A stretch of DNA of 64,000 nt, taken from Uranotaenia lowii. Its lineage: Eukaryota > Arthropoda > Insecta > Diptera > Culicidae. Position numbers and translations under genes: made by a program. Of this stretch, positions 35,924 to 48,754 are shown piece after piece. The number at the start of each line of letters is the position of its first letter. The first letter of the stretch is position 1. The stretch lies in the NCBI RefSeq assembly GCF_029784155.1, contig NC_073693.1:28746343-28810342 (forward strand), given 5' to 3'. The notes under the pieces are model-generated. The model did not search any database. It worked only from the letters and a program-made list of their open reading frames with translations, and was not told the origin of the DNA.

Positions 35924-37612
35924 CTAGTTGACCCGGTGTGCTTTGCTACACCTTCTAAAAAGCAATAAATGGTATGTAAATTTCATGATAAGTAAATTTT
36001 CGATAATTTTACAATAAGAGCTTTTGCATTTAGTTATTCTTGCTATACAAACAAGATTAGGTTCTTTGAAATGTTTTTTAACTTGATGTGATTTGTTTTT
36101 CAATAATGGTTTTAAATTTGATATTAAGAACTCGTTTTAATTTTCCTTTCTCCCCTACAATGGCAATGGGAGGGTCCACGAACTGCCATAACAACATTTT
36201 TTGTAACCAAATAACATCACATTTCTCATATTTCTCCATTTGCTTGATAAGTTTTAGAACTATCAATACTTTCCTTCTTCCCCTTTCTCCTCTGGAAGAA
36301 GGAGAGGACTTGAATCTTAAAAAAAACTCTCATATAAAATATGGTTTCTTGAGCTTGGAAAGTTTAAATAAATATGCGAGAAAACCTTCCCCATTTCCGA
36401 TTCTTTATTATATGGAATTTCTCCTTGAAAAAAAAATTTTTTAGGTAATCGAATAATTTTTCTTTCAAATTTGGTTCCATTAGTTGGTTAAATTCTCAAG
36501 TTATGTACACAAAAAAATGAGCGGAACTCCTTTTTCCCCTCTCTGGTCCCCCAATGGAAGGTGAAAAGGACTTATTTTACAACAATTCATTACTCGTACC
36601 TTCATATTCTCCCCTTCTAAATTTGGTTAAATTTATTTGATGAGCTCTTGAATTTATCAAAACAAACGTATGACACCTCTCTTCTCTTTCCTTTCTCGTG
36701 AGGAGAACCAAGTCATCTTAATAATATTTCTTGTGTTTAAATACTCTTCCCAATATGTTACCATTTGCCCGATAAACACTCGAGTAATTAAAAAAAGTTG
36801 TATGGGAGGAAGAAACCTTAAACAACCATATAAAAAAATCTACTCAAATACCCTCTACTATTTTATTTGAATAATAAGTCCTCGAGTGATCCAAAAATAT
36901 TGCATGAAAGCCTTCCTACTCCTTTCTCTCTTCTTGTTGGAGAGAGGGAGTGGTCTTGAAACATTAAAAACACTCATTTGTATGATTAGCTAACGAATAA
37001 TTCATTAAATTGTATGGAAGACCCCCTCCCCCCTTTATATCTCACCAATTTGAGAGAGCAGAGTCCCAAATAATCATAAACAATATTTCTTGTTTCAAAA
37101 TTACACCCCATGTGAAATTTGATTCCATTTGCTTGAGAAGTTTTCGAATTTTGCAAAAAAAAATCGTATGAGAGGCCCCTTCCCCTTTTTAATCTTCACA
37201 CATCTCCAACCATCTTCGAAATATTCTTCCCACACATATAACCTTGCATGCCAAATTTCGTTCCGTTTGCTTGATTAGTTCTCGAATTGCGCGAAAAATT
37301 GTATGGGAGCCTCTCTCCCCGCTTCCTAATTCCCCATTGGAAAGAGAGAGGGGTACCAAACCATTTTAGGAACATTTCTCGTAACCAAATACATTCCCGT
37401 ACAAAATTTGTTTCTTTTGTTTAAGAGGCCCCCTCCCCCCTTCCAGAGAGTGGAAGGGGTCTCAAACCATAATAGGGACCTTCTCCGGCCTTTAATACCC
37501 CCACATGCCAAATCACAGCCCACAAGTCACGCAAATCGGTTCATTAGTTTCCGATTCTATAGGGAACAGACATACAGACAGAAATTCATTTTTATTTATA
37601 TAGATAGATAGA
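35924..37612 (-). mobile_element. Non-autonomous Helitron copy 2 with internal minisatellite
   Basis: On minus the element starts TCTATATAAATAAAAATG (the exact first base is ambiguous by TAGA repeats at 37,601-37,612). It ends with the stem-loop GGTGTAGCAAAGCACACC, a short CGGGT linker and CAACTAG. The stem-loop just upstream of a CTAG-type end is the Helitron 3' hallmark. The interior holds at least seven degenerate modules of about 110-180 bp. Each carries a GTATGGGAGGC-like word, a C-rich tract and AACCA.ATAGG..C.TTCTCG, at about 36.54, 36.79, 36.90, 37.01, 37.16, 37.30 and 37.43 kb. No helicase is encoded. Confidence 0.7.
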
Positions 37613-37761
37613 TATTAAAGATCCATTAAATCTAAGAGAAGTAGGTTTTTTTTTCGTCGCGTCATGATTTATTTATAGCAAAAGACCCTTTCTATTTAAA
37701 ATTTGGTTTTATACATCAAGGGAAATGAAAATTTTGCGTTCAACATTAATCTTATAATTGA

Positions 37762-37985
37762 CTAGCTGACCCGGTGTGCTTTGCTACACCTTCCAAAATT
37801 TAATTAAATTTGTGGTTAAAAAGTTTTCAAGCTATACCACGCAATTTATATGAACTCCCTTTGTCGCTCCCTTCTTCACACTGCAATGCATAAAAGTTTG
37901 TAAATAGAAACATATCTCGAACCCAAATACTTTCCCCTGTTGAAATCTCGTTGATTTATTTTTTTCGCCATTTTTGTAGACATGA
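37762..37985 (-). mobile_element. Helitron copy 3, 3'-end fragment
   Basis: The sequence repeats the copy-2 3' end (CTAGCTGACCCGGTGTGCTTTGCTACACC on plus, named here only by position 37,762-37,790). It includes the intact GGTGTaGC/GCACACC hairpin on minus and continues into a single CTCCCTTCTTCACACTG..ATATCTCGAACC module before similarity is lost. The 5' part is missing. It lies 150 bp from copy 2 in the same orientation, a head-to-tail clustering seen in other Helitron families. Confidence 0.6.
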
Positions 37986-40900
37986 CATATTATAACTTGA
38001 AGTGATGCCAAACAGCACTTGTCATGATATGAAATCTTACGGCTTTTATACTATTACTATATTTTAGTTGTTTTAACAAAAAGTGCTAATTGAATTCATA
38101 TGAATAAACTGTAACTCAATGAATCAAGGAATAGAATGGTTTTTACAGGAGAAAAAATATGTTTCAAATTTGTTATTCTGCTGAATTTCAGCAACTTTTT
38201 TACTGATGAGGATCCTTCTAAGACATTTCAAGATTTCAACTTATGACTTTATCTGTTTATTGACAATTGATTGAAAACAGGTTTTCAAAAATTGAATGAA
38301 TCCAAAAAAAAATATGCTTCGACGGTGGTATGAATATTTCCTAAAAATTTGTATGTTAACATACACCAAAAGCTATAAATGTTGATTTTTGCGCCGAGAA
38401 AGGCAATAGTTATCAAAGTTTCTCTTGTGTCAATTTTTTTAATTTCAATCTTCATATTAAATTTCAATTCAGATACACCAGCGAACTTTTATAAATTTAA
38501 CAAAAAATATGTCATTCTTAAAAACAAATCAATATTCATTTATTGCATAACTAAATCAGTTCTCAACAAAGTCTTGTTGAAATTGGAATATTCAAAAATT
38601 TTGCCAAAAAGATGTTCCTTAGCTAACATTTGTCCCGCTTATTGAGGCAAGTGAAAACACAATCCTCCATGACAGATGATGAAATGACAGATGTTAATAT
38701 TATTTTCAACACTTTCAGGTCATGTTAATAATATATACATATAAGAAAAAAATTCTGCTGTTACTGGAATATCAATCACAAAAAAACTTTTCAGCAAAAA
38801 GCGGATCAAAAGTCTCTTCTATGTGGCTTAAATATGGAAAACAAAAGCACACTTTCCTATTAAGTACGAACTTGTATTGTGTATTAAGTTAATAAACAGT
38901 ACAGTGTATTTCAGTGAATAATTAAAATAAAAAGTTGAAATTCATTTTCATCGGACTGTGTTAACGATATGAATCAAAACTAACCTTATGAGTATTTGAT
39001 TGTACAATTGTAAGTACATCTTCCCACTTCAGTACTAAATTCATATTTTTCAGACAACAATAGGGCTTTTGCACAGTGCATTAGTATTAGTAAGCCGTAG
39101 GGCAAACGTAGGGACAGCTTAATGCAAAATGAATACGATTCGAAAGAAGAAAGATAGTTTTCAAATTTGTTTTTGAAAACTATCGAAAGTTTTTCAATAT
39201 ACAGCACATTTTTGCGAAGCCAGTGCATTTGTTTTTTGTTTGCATTTTTTTTTTCTGATTTCAAGTGAGGTTCTTTGAAAAAATGAAGATTCTGTACAGG
39301 ATATGACCATTTCCTGAGAATGCAGAGGAAATATTGCTAAAGATCTTTATAAATTCCGTAACGAAATCACTTTGCTCCATCCTTCGAGTTCAAAATGCTG
39401 AAAGATAGACCCGAATACTTCAACAAAAGATCTGGGGAAACCGTTGAATGTGTCTGTAGTGACCCTATACGTCTATTTAACACTTCCGTACTAATCACGC
39501 ACAACGAAACAAACCTGAAATCCTGAACACGACTTTTGCTCACAAAATTACTTAACTGAATGAATTTTCCTAGTCTTACACGCTCACGCTATGATTGCTT
39601 TAATTGAGTAATTGATACAGGGTCCGAATAATAACCCATTTACATGTATTAAACTGGAATATTATTCGTTAAGAGCTAGGGAATCACATATATTTCAATC
39701 AATATAATTTTTCATAAATTCTATTATTATTTCCTACCCTTAACCTCATTCCCTACAGTGCCTTTCAAACATAATATCAATTTTTTTCCTAATCGTTCTA
39801 ATAGTTTTTGCACTGCTACTCAATCAAATATTCATCTAATTGTTTCCACTTATTAGCTTATGATTCGAAATATACTTACTGGCACTTTTTAGAGAAAAGG
39901 TGTATTTATTTAGAGCTAATTTTTCTTTTCCCGCATATAAAAACCAATTATGTGTGCCCAACAGACCTCTTTTATGTGTGTAGCCAGAGCCCTATTGCTA
40001 CTTTATTTAACACAAACTTAAAATAGTTTAATTTTTTTAAATCGTTTAAACGGTTTTGATTTGATCAGCAAAATATCAATCCGGGTCACATCTGGGCGTC
40101 TTTCATTACCATGTGCTGTACAAATGAGCTAGGAATCAAGAAGAAAAATCACATCTAGGCTTCATAGCGCCACCACGTGCATTGAAAATATGCTTGGTTG
40201 AGAAATACGCGCCAAATGTTCCCACTCATCAGTATGCTATGCCATGGTTACTATTCTCTCGCGACGTTGGCTCGCGACGCCTCCACCTTGGAGACGAAAA
40301 ACAAACCGCCCAAAGGAAATAAAAATCTCAAAAAAATGGAAGCTATGACTCTAATTTGATTCAAAAAACTAAAAATTTAATTATTACGGACAATTGATGG
40401 GACTTTGTGTTTCTTTCATTCGATATAAACCGATTCGCATGCCTACAGAATATTCTAAAAATTATTTCATTTGATTCGTTTGGGCCATTTCGGAGGAGTA
40501 GTACTACAAACATCGTTACAAGAGAATTTTATATAATAGATATTATTAAACTTTCATTTTTTTAATATAATAAGCATATAAAATGCTTAGTTGCAAATCT
40601 GAACATAAGTTATGAATATGAATTTTCATGATCCCTTTCATCCAAATTCTGAGTTGAATGTTTAAATGATGGTTACCTTATTATGAATTCTACACCTAAT
40701 TTCTTGTCAAAATAAAAATGTATTACGCTTATAAATATTTGATGCAATACTCCAGTAAAATTAAAACTTTTGATACTCTAACCCTAACAATGATTTATAA
40801 TATTTATTAAGAGTTTAAATTCTGCTTCTATATTGAAGATAGAAATTTGAATTTCATATCCATATCAAATGCTAACTTTATCAATCATTTAAAAAGTCTC

Positions 40901-42969
40901 AGCTGAATATGAGATTTAGTATTAATAAGCAGAGTTTACTAGAAAAAAAAATAGAATAGGTAAAAAATAAGGTTATTTACTAGAAATAAGACGTTTCTTT
41001 GCTTCCTAATTTCAAATATTTGTTCTGAATAACTAGCTTCAATCTGTGAGTTTTTAATGTTGATCTCACTCGAGACTCAAAACTCAAAAACTAAATAGCA
41101 AATCAGGTGTTTTAAATTGGATTCATACTTCTTAAGCTGAAGATTCAGAAATTATTTTAAACCACTTTTTTGCTTATGAGTACTGAGTGTTTTAAAAATA
41201 TCTAAAACCGGATCCTTAAAAAAAAGTTTTATTAGAATTTTACATTTCAGTATCAAAATCCATTATAATTTTCGTTTATATTAGTGGGAAAACCTCCAAT
41301 ATGCTAATACTGATGATATATAGGTGACCTTAAAGCCTAAAGGTCATTTTTGAAGAAATAATTGAATAAGGGTACCAAATTTATTCCCCTGAAATCATTT
41401 GAGTTAAAAAAAACTATTTCCCCCAATGCATTCCTTATTCATGAAACAAACACAAAATACTCTACTTTCCTTCAAGAAAACCCGCTTAACGCGGGGTGGG
41501 TTGAATGCAATAACAACAGCAGGAAATTTTCTATTTTCCTCAACTCAGCTCAGCTCGGCGAAAGAAAAATGGCAGCGCGCGGCCATTGTCACAGTTTATA
41601 GTTATGTTTCGCTGGCTGGCTGATTCTTATACCCAACATCCTAGAGATTTCCTCCCGGTGGAAAACTCGGCATAAATACGTCGCCCCCTTCGTCCTTTTC
41701 GTTCCCCTAGTCCACGGATGGGTGTTGTTCATCGTTGCTTGTTTACGATGCTGCAACCTGCAGCAACTAGCTAGATGTAGCTACCAGTAACAGGGCATGG
41801 AAAAACATGATCCCAATATTTCGTTGTCTGACGAACAATCGGGATTTCTTTCGGGGTTTCTTCTTGGTTTTCGCCACTGTTACTGTTGCTCTTATTCTGG
41901 CAGATTTTGTTGTTTTTCGGAAAACTTCGAACCTTAACTGGGAAGGGTTCCACGTGAAATGGAAAAATACTTTTGACAAGATTCTGTGAAAATTGAAATT
42001 CTAATTTTGAACCTTTTTTTTTAAATGCAATATTATCCACAATTATCCAATTACGACTTCAAAAGCTTATCGAAGCTTGAAAAAATTATAATAATTTTTT
42101 TGGATATAAAAACTACAAATATTTTTTTCTTTTTTTTTTATCTTTTCAGGTAAACATCATTACTACCCAAAATAAACGTGTTCTTTCGATTGTAAGTGGA
42201 TTCCTAATAATATTTAAAATTGAAGAAAACTTGGATCTGCTGAACGCGACGTTTCAGATTAAGTGGAATTAATTCAAAACAAATCAACTGAAATCCGAAG
42301 GAAATTTCTTATCTGAACCCGTAGTTCTGCAGATGCTGTAAAACAAGCCAATATGTTCAATACAATAAACCCTGAAACTTTCAATTGTGATGTTTCATAA
42401 ATTTATGATTTTAAGAAATAAATTCACGTAAAATATTCCATGTCCAGAATTTGGACTTAAGTATGTTCGAGAAAATTTCATCCAAATCTTGGAAGGTGCT
42501 GCCACAAAGTAACACCACTTAGTGCCCTCTTCCCGGTGGAACTTCCCTCCGGACTGGAACGGGGCAATGTTTGTCTTAAACTCTCCTCGGAGGACACCCA
42601 AAGCATCCAGCTGAAAGGATTACTTGCCGTGAAATCGGTTTCGCCTATCTTGTTCCGTCGATCTCGGCCCAAAAGAAAGCTGGTGGATGGGGGAAAGTTG
42701 TTCTTCGAATTGTACTTTTTTTTCTCTTTTCTCTGAGATAGCTGAATCTGGGTGACGATGAAAAATGCTGCATGGAAAATAGGAGTTCGTGCTCTGTTGC
42801 TTCACAATTTATGGTACAACGCATTCACGAAGCAAAATTTACATCTGCTCTTTTCGAAGGAAAAATAAATACTGCTGCCAGGGGCAACACACTCAGCTTT
42901 CTGGAATTGGATGTTTGTCCTAATTTTTTTTGCTTGATGGGGTAAAATTGACCAATCTCATCGCATAAT
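37986..42969. other. AT-rich DNA, no gene recognised
   Basis: This nearly 5-kb stretch is mostly AT-rich. A partial direct repeat (TCACATCTGGGCGTC... and TCACATCTAGGCTTC..., both followed by CA.GTGC) occurs at 40,087 and 40,151. A GC-richer patch at about 41.46-41.98 kb has short overlapping frames without recognisable domains. A second GC-richer patch lies at 42.45-42.7 kb. The candidate recursive splice site at 42,149/42,150 is listed separately. Confidence 0.5.
42110..42156 (+). other. Candidate recursive splice site (ratchet point) 2
   Basis: An unusually long pyrimidine tract (a run of T, one C, eleven T, ATCTTTT) ends in CAG at 42,149 and is followed directly by GTAAAC at 42,150. A possible branch site (AAAACTACAAA) lies about 40 nt upstream. 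The acceptor is near ideal; the donor is weaker at +5 and +6. It is on the same strand as site 1 and 33.8 kb downstream. No open exon starts here. The pairing is consistent with stepwise removal of one giant intron, but RNA evidence would be needed. Confidence 0.42.
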
Positions 42970-43465
42970 TTGATTGAGTATTATTTTTTGGATTTTGTCA
43001 TTATTGTGAGATTTTTTTGACATGGTGACATTTTTGTAGCAATTTTTGTGTTATTTTTGTGGCATTTTGGAACATGTTTGTTGGCATTTTTGTGATATTT
43101 TCATAACATTAATGAGACGATTTGTGACAAGTGACCTTTTTTAAGAAATTTTTTAATTTGAACTTTTTGAAACAGTTTTGTGACATTTTGTGAAATTTTT
43201 GAGACATTTTTCAACATTTTTGATGCTCTTTCTGTGACTTGTCTAAGACATTTTTGTGACACTATTGTAAAAAATTTTGTCACATATTTGTAAAGCCGTA
43301 GTGAAATAATTGTCAAACTTAAATGACATTTTTGTGACAATTTAAAGACATTTCTGTCATTTTTGAGGTATTTTTTGGCATTTTTGTAAATTTTATAATT
43401 TTGGTAATTTTTTAAATTGAATTGTAATTGAATTGAAAAAACAAAATTGACAAAAATAACGAAAC
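42970..43465. repeat. Decayed left fringe of array E, ~12-bp unit
   Basis: Degenerate units near TTTTTGTGACAT, with a spacing of about 12 bp, run from about 43,008 to 43,400 (for example TTTTTGTAGCAA, TTTTTGTGTTAT, TTTTTGTGGCAT, TTTTTGTGATAT). They then break up into AT-rich sequence before the clean TGACAAAAA array begins. The unit shares the GACA core with the clean arrays but has a different period and context. Confidence 0.65.
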
Positions 43466-46400
43466 TGACCAAATGACAAAAATGACAAAAATGACAAAAA
43501 TGACAAAAATGACAAAAATGACAAAAATGACCAAAATGACAAAAATGACAAAAATGACAAAAATGACAAAAATGACAAAAATGACAAAAATGACAAAAAT
43601 GACAAAAATGACAAAAATGACAAAAATGACAAAAATGACAAAAATGACAAAAATGACAAAAATGACAAAAATGACAAAAATGACAAAAATGACAAAAATG
43701 ACAAAAATGACAAAAATGACAAAAATGACAAAAATGACAAAAATGACAAAAATGACAAAAATGACAAAAATGACAAAAATGACAAAAATGACAAAAATGA
43801 CAAAAATGACAAAAATGACAAAAATGACAAAAATGACAAAAATGACAAAAATGACAAAAATGACAAAAATGACAAAAATGACAAAAATGACAAAAATGAC
43901 AAAAATGACAAAAATGACAAAAATGACAAAAATGACAAAAATGACAAAAATGACAAAAATGACAAAAATGACAAAAATGACAAAAATGACAAAAATGACA
44001 AAAATGACAAAAATGACAAAAATGACAAAAATGACAAAAATGACAAAAATGACAAAAATGACAAAAATGACAAAAATGACAAAAATGACAAAAATGACAA
44101 AAATGACAAAAATGACAAAAATGACAAAAATGACAAAAATGACAAAAATGACAAAAATGACAAAAATGACAAAAATGACAAAAATGACAAAAATGACAAA
44201 AATGACAAAAATGACAAAAATGACAAAAATGACAAAAATGACAAAAATGACAAAAATGACAAAAATGACAAAAATGACAAAAATGACAAAAATGACAAAA
44301 ATGACAAAATGACAAAAATGACAAAAATGACAAAAATGACAAAAATGACAAAAATGACAAAATGACAAAAATGACAAAAATGACAAAAATGACAAAAATG
44401 ACAAAAATGACAAAAATGACAAAAATGACAAAAATGACAAAAATGACAAAAATGACAAAAATGACAAAAATGACAAAAATGACAAAAATGACAAAAATGA
44501 CAAAAATGACAAAAATGACAAAAATGACAAAAATGACAAAAATGACAAAAATGACAAAAATGACAAAAATGACAAAAATGACAAAAATGACAAAATGACA
44601 AAAATGACAAAAATGACAAAAATGACAAAAATGACAAAAATGACAAAAATGACAAAAATGACAAAAATGACAAAAATGACAAAAATGACAAAAATGACAA
44701 AAATGACAAAAATGACAAAAATGACAAAAATGACAAAAATGACAAAAATGACAAAAATGACAAAAATGACAAAAATGACAAAAATGACAAAAATGACAAA
44801 AATGACAAAAATGACAAAAATGACAAAAAGACAAAGACAAAAATGACAAAAATGACAAAAATGACAAAAATGACAAAAATGACAAAAATGACAAAAATGA
44901 CAAAAATGACAAAAATGACAAAAATGACAAAAATGACAAAAATGACAAAATGACAAAAATGACAAAATGACAAAAATGACAAAAATGACAAAAATGACAA
45001 AAATGACAAAAATGACAAAAATGACAAAAATGACAAAAAATGACAAAAATGACAAAAATGACAAAAATGACAAAAATGACAAAAATGACAACAAAAGACA
45101 AAAATGACAAAAATGACAAAATGACAAAAATGACAAAAATGACAAAAATGACAAAAATGACAAAAATGACAAAAATGACAAAAATGACAAAAATGACAAA
45201 AATGACAAAAATGACAAAAATGACAAAAATGACAAAAATGACAAAAATGACAAAAATGACAAAAATGACAAAAATGACAAAAATGACAAAAATGACAAAA
45301 ATGACAAAAATGACAAAAATGACAAAAATGACAAAAATGACAAAAATGACAAAAATGACAAAAATGACAAAAATGACAAAATGACAAAAATGACAAAAAT
45401 GACAAAAATGACAAAAATGACAAAAATGACAAAAATGACAAAAATGACAAAAATGACAAAAATGACAAAAATGACAAAATGACAAAAATGACAAAAATGA
45501 CAAAAATGACAAAAATGACAAAAATGACAAAAATGACAAAAATGACAAAAATGACAAAAATGACAAAAATGACAAAAATGACAAAAATGACAAAAATGAC
45601 AAAATGACAAAAATGACAAAAATGACAAAAATGACAAAAATGACAAAAATGACAAAAATGACAAAAATGACAAAAATGACAAAAATGACAAAAATGACAA
45701 AAATGACAAAAATGACAAAAATGACAAAAATGACAAAAATGACAAAAATGACAAAAATGACAAAAATGACAAAAATGACAAAATGACAAAAATGACAAAA
45801 ATGACAAAATGACAAAAATGACAAAATGACAAAAATGACAAAAATGACAAAAATGACAAAAATGACAAAAATGACAAAAATGACAAAAATGACAAAAATG
45901 ACAAAAATGACAAAAATGACAAAAATGACAAAATGACAAAAATGACAAAAATGACAAAAATGACAAAAATGACAAAAATGACAAAAAATGACAAAAATGA
46001 CAAAAATGACAAAAATGACAAAAATGACAAAATGACAAAAATGACAAAAATGACAAAAATGACAAAAATGACAAAAATGACAAAAATGACAAAAATGACA
46101 AAAATGACAAAAATGACAAAAATGACAAAAATGACAAAAATGACAAAAATGACAAAAATGACAAAAATGACAAAAATGACAAAAAATGACAAAAATGACA
46201 AAAATGACAAAAATGACAAAAATGACAAAATGACAAAAATGACAAAAATGACAAAATGACAAAAATGACAAAAATGACAAAAATGACAAAAATGACAAAA
46301 TGACAAAAATGACAAAAATGACAAAATGACAAAAATGACAAAAATGACAAAAATGACAAAAATGACAAAAATGACAAAATGACAAAAATGACAAAAATGA

Positions 46401-48130
46401 CAAAAATGACAAAAATGACAAAAATGACAAAAATGACAAAAATGACAAAAATGACAAAATGACAAAAATGACAAAAATGACAAAAATGACAAAAATGACA
46501 AAATGACAAAAATGACAAAAATGACAAAAATGACAAAAATGACAAAAATGACAAAAATGACAAAAATGACAAAAATGACAAAAATGACAAAAATGACAAA
46601 ATGACAAAAATGACAAAATGACAAAAATGACAAAAATGACAAAAATGACAAAAATGACAAAAATGACAAAAATGACAAAATGACAAAAATGACAAAAATG
46701 ACAAAAATGACAAAAATGACAAAAATGACAAAATGACAAAAATGACAAAAATGACAAAAATGACAAAAATGACAAAAATGACAAAAATGACAAAAATGAC
46801 AAAAATGACAAAAATGACAAAAATGACAAAAATGACAAAAATGACAAAAATGACAAAAATGACAAAAATGACAAAAATGACAAAAATGACAAAATGACAA
46901 AATGACAAAAATGACAAAAATGACAAAAATGACAAAATGACAAAAATGACAAAAATGACAAAAATGACAAAAATGACAAAAATGACAAAAATGACAAAAA
47001 TGACAAAAATGACAAAAATGACAAAAATGACAAAAATGACAAAAATGACAAAAATGACAAAAATGACAAAAATGACAAAAATGACAAAAATGACAAAAAT
47101 GACAAAAATGACAAAAATGACAAAAATGACAAAAATGACAAAAATGACAAAAATGACAAAAATGACAAAAATGACAAAAATGACAAAAATGACAAAAATG
47201 ACAAAAATGACAAAAATGACAAAAATGACAAAAATGACAAAAATGACAAAAATGACAAAATGACAAAAATGACAAAAATGACAAAAATGACAAAAATGAC
47301 AAAAATGACAAATACAAAATGACAAAAATGACAAAAATGACAAAAATGACAAAAATGACAAAAATGACAAAATGACAAAAATGACAAAAATGACAAAAAT
47401 GACAAAAATGACAAAAATGACAAAAATGACAAAAATGACAAAAGACAAAATGACAAAAATGACAAAAATGACAAAAATGACAAAAATGACAAAAATGACA
47501 AAAATGACAAAAATGACAAAAATGACAAAAATGACAAAAATGACAAAAATGACAAAAATGACAAAAATGACAAAAATGACAAAAATGACAAAAATGACAA
47601 AAATGACAAAAATGACAAAAATGACAAAAATGACAAAAATGACAAAAATGACAAAAAATGACAAAAATGACAAAAATGACAAAAATGACAAAAATGACAA
47701 AAATGACAAAAATGACAAAAATGACAAAAATGACAAAAATGACAAAAATGACAAAAATGACAAAATGACAAAAATGACAAAAATGACAAAAATGACAAAA
47801 ATGACAAAAATGACAAAATGACAAAAATGACAAAAATGACAAAAATGACAAAAATGACAAAAATGACAAAAATGACAAAAATGACAAAAATGACAAAAAT
47901 GACAAAAATGACAAAAATGACAAAAATGACAAAAATGACAAAAATGACAAAAATGACAAAAATGACAAAAATGACAAAAATGACAAAAATGACAAAAATG
48001 ACAAAAATGACAAAATGACAAAAATGACAAAAATGACAAAAATGACAAAAATGACAAAAATGACAAAAATGACAAAATGACAAAAATGACAAAAATGACA
48101 AAAATGACAAAAATGACAAAAATGACAAAA
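43466..48130 (+). repeat. Satellite array E, unit TGACAAAAA (9 bp, with 8- and 10-bp variants)
   Basis: At least 515 units run up to the assembly gap. From 43,473 to about 44,305 the units are uniform at nine bases apart from one TGACCAAAA. From there on, 8-base units (four A) appear every few to few dozen units, 10-base units (six A) appear at about 45,034, 45,981, 46,182 and 47,651, and rarer breaks occur (44,827, 45,090, 47,311, 47,441). The plus strand carries A-runs almost without T, a strong strand asymmetry. Some A-run length differences may be sequencing homopolymer errors. The open frames (MTK and FVI/LSF repeats) are artefacts. Confidence 0.98.
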
Positions 48131-48630
48131 NNNNNNNNNNNNNNNNNNNNNNNNNNNNNNNNNNNNNNNNNNNNNNNNNNNNNNNNNNNNNNNNNNNNNN
48201 NNNNNNNNNNNNNNNNNNNNNNNNNNNNNNNNNNNNNNNNNNNNNNNNNNNNNNNNNNNNNNNNNNNNNNNNNNNNNNNNNNNNNNNNNNNNNNNNNNNN
48301 NNNNNNNNNNNNNNNNNNNNNNNNNNNNNNNNNNNNNNNNNNNNNNNNNNNNNNNNNNNNNNNNNNNNNNNNNNNNNNNNNNNNNNNNNNNNNNNNNNNN
48401 NNNNNNNNNNNNNNNNNNNNNNNNNNNNNNNNNNNNNNNNNNNNNNNNNNNNNNNNNNNNNNNNNNNNNNNNNNNNNNNNNNNNNNNNNNNNNNNNNNNN
48501 NNNNNNNNNNNNNNNNNNNNNNNNNNNNNNNNNNNNNNNNNNNNNNNNNNNNNNNNNNNNNNNNNNNNNNNNNNNNNNNNNNNNNNNNNNNNNNNNNNNN
48601 NNNNNNNNNNNNNNNNNNNNNNNNNNNNNN
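48131..48630. other. Assembly gap of 500 N
   Basis: A run of exactly 500 N immediately follows array E. The length is probably a placeholder, so the true extent of the array and its right boundary are unknown. Sequence on the far side (48,631 on) is not satellite. Confidence 0.99.
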
Positions 48631-48754
48631 CACACCTAATGTTAACGGTTATTTTGAACCTTTTTTTTTTAATTCTAGAGACTGCGTCCTTTTTTTACAC
48701 ATTCCTGTACGTGATAACATCAAAAAAACATTTAGCTTGTGATAACATTTCAAA

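Noticed and set aside
33572..37612. LINE or SINE interpretation of the GACCCGGTGTGC repeats
   Set aside because: Read on minus they start TCTATAT, end in a stem-loop plus CTAG, and sit between A and T. No TSD or poly(A) tail is present, so Helitron fits better.
38700..38730. Recursive splice site at about 38,720 (CAG/GTCATG)
   Set aside because: The pyrimidine tract is moderate, but the donor lacks the purines at +3/+4 and the G at +5.
43101..48635. An 1,844-codon frame running through array E and the N gap
   Set aside because: Much of it is 9-bp repeat and the first 165 or so codons are N. Frame changes follow 8- and 10-base units.
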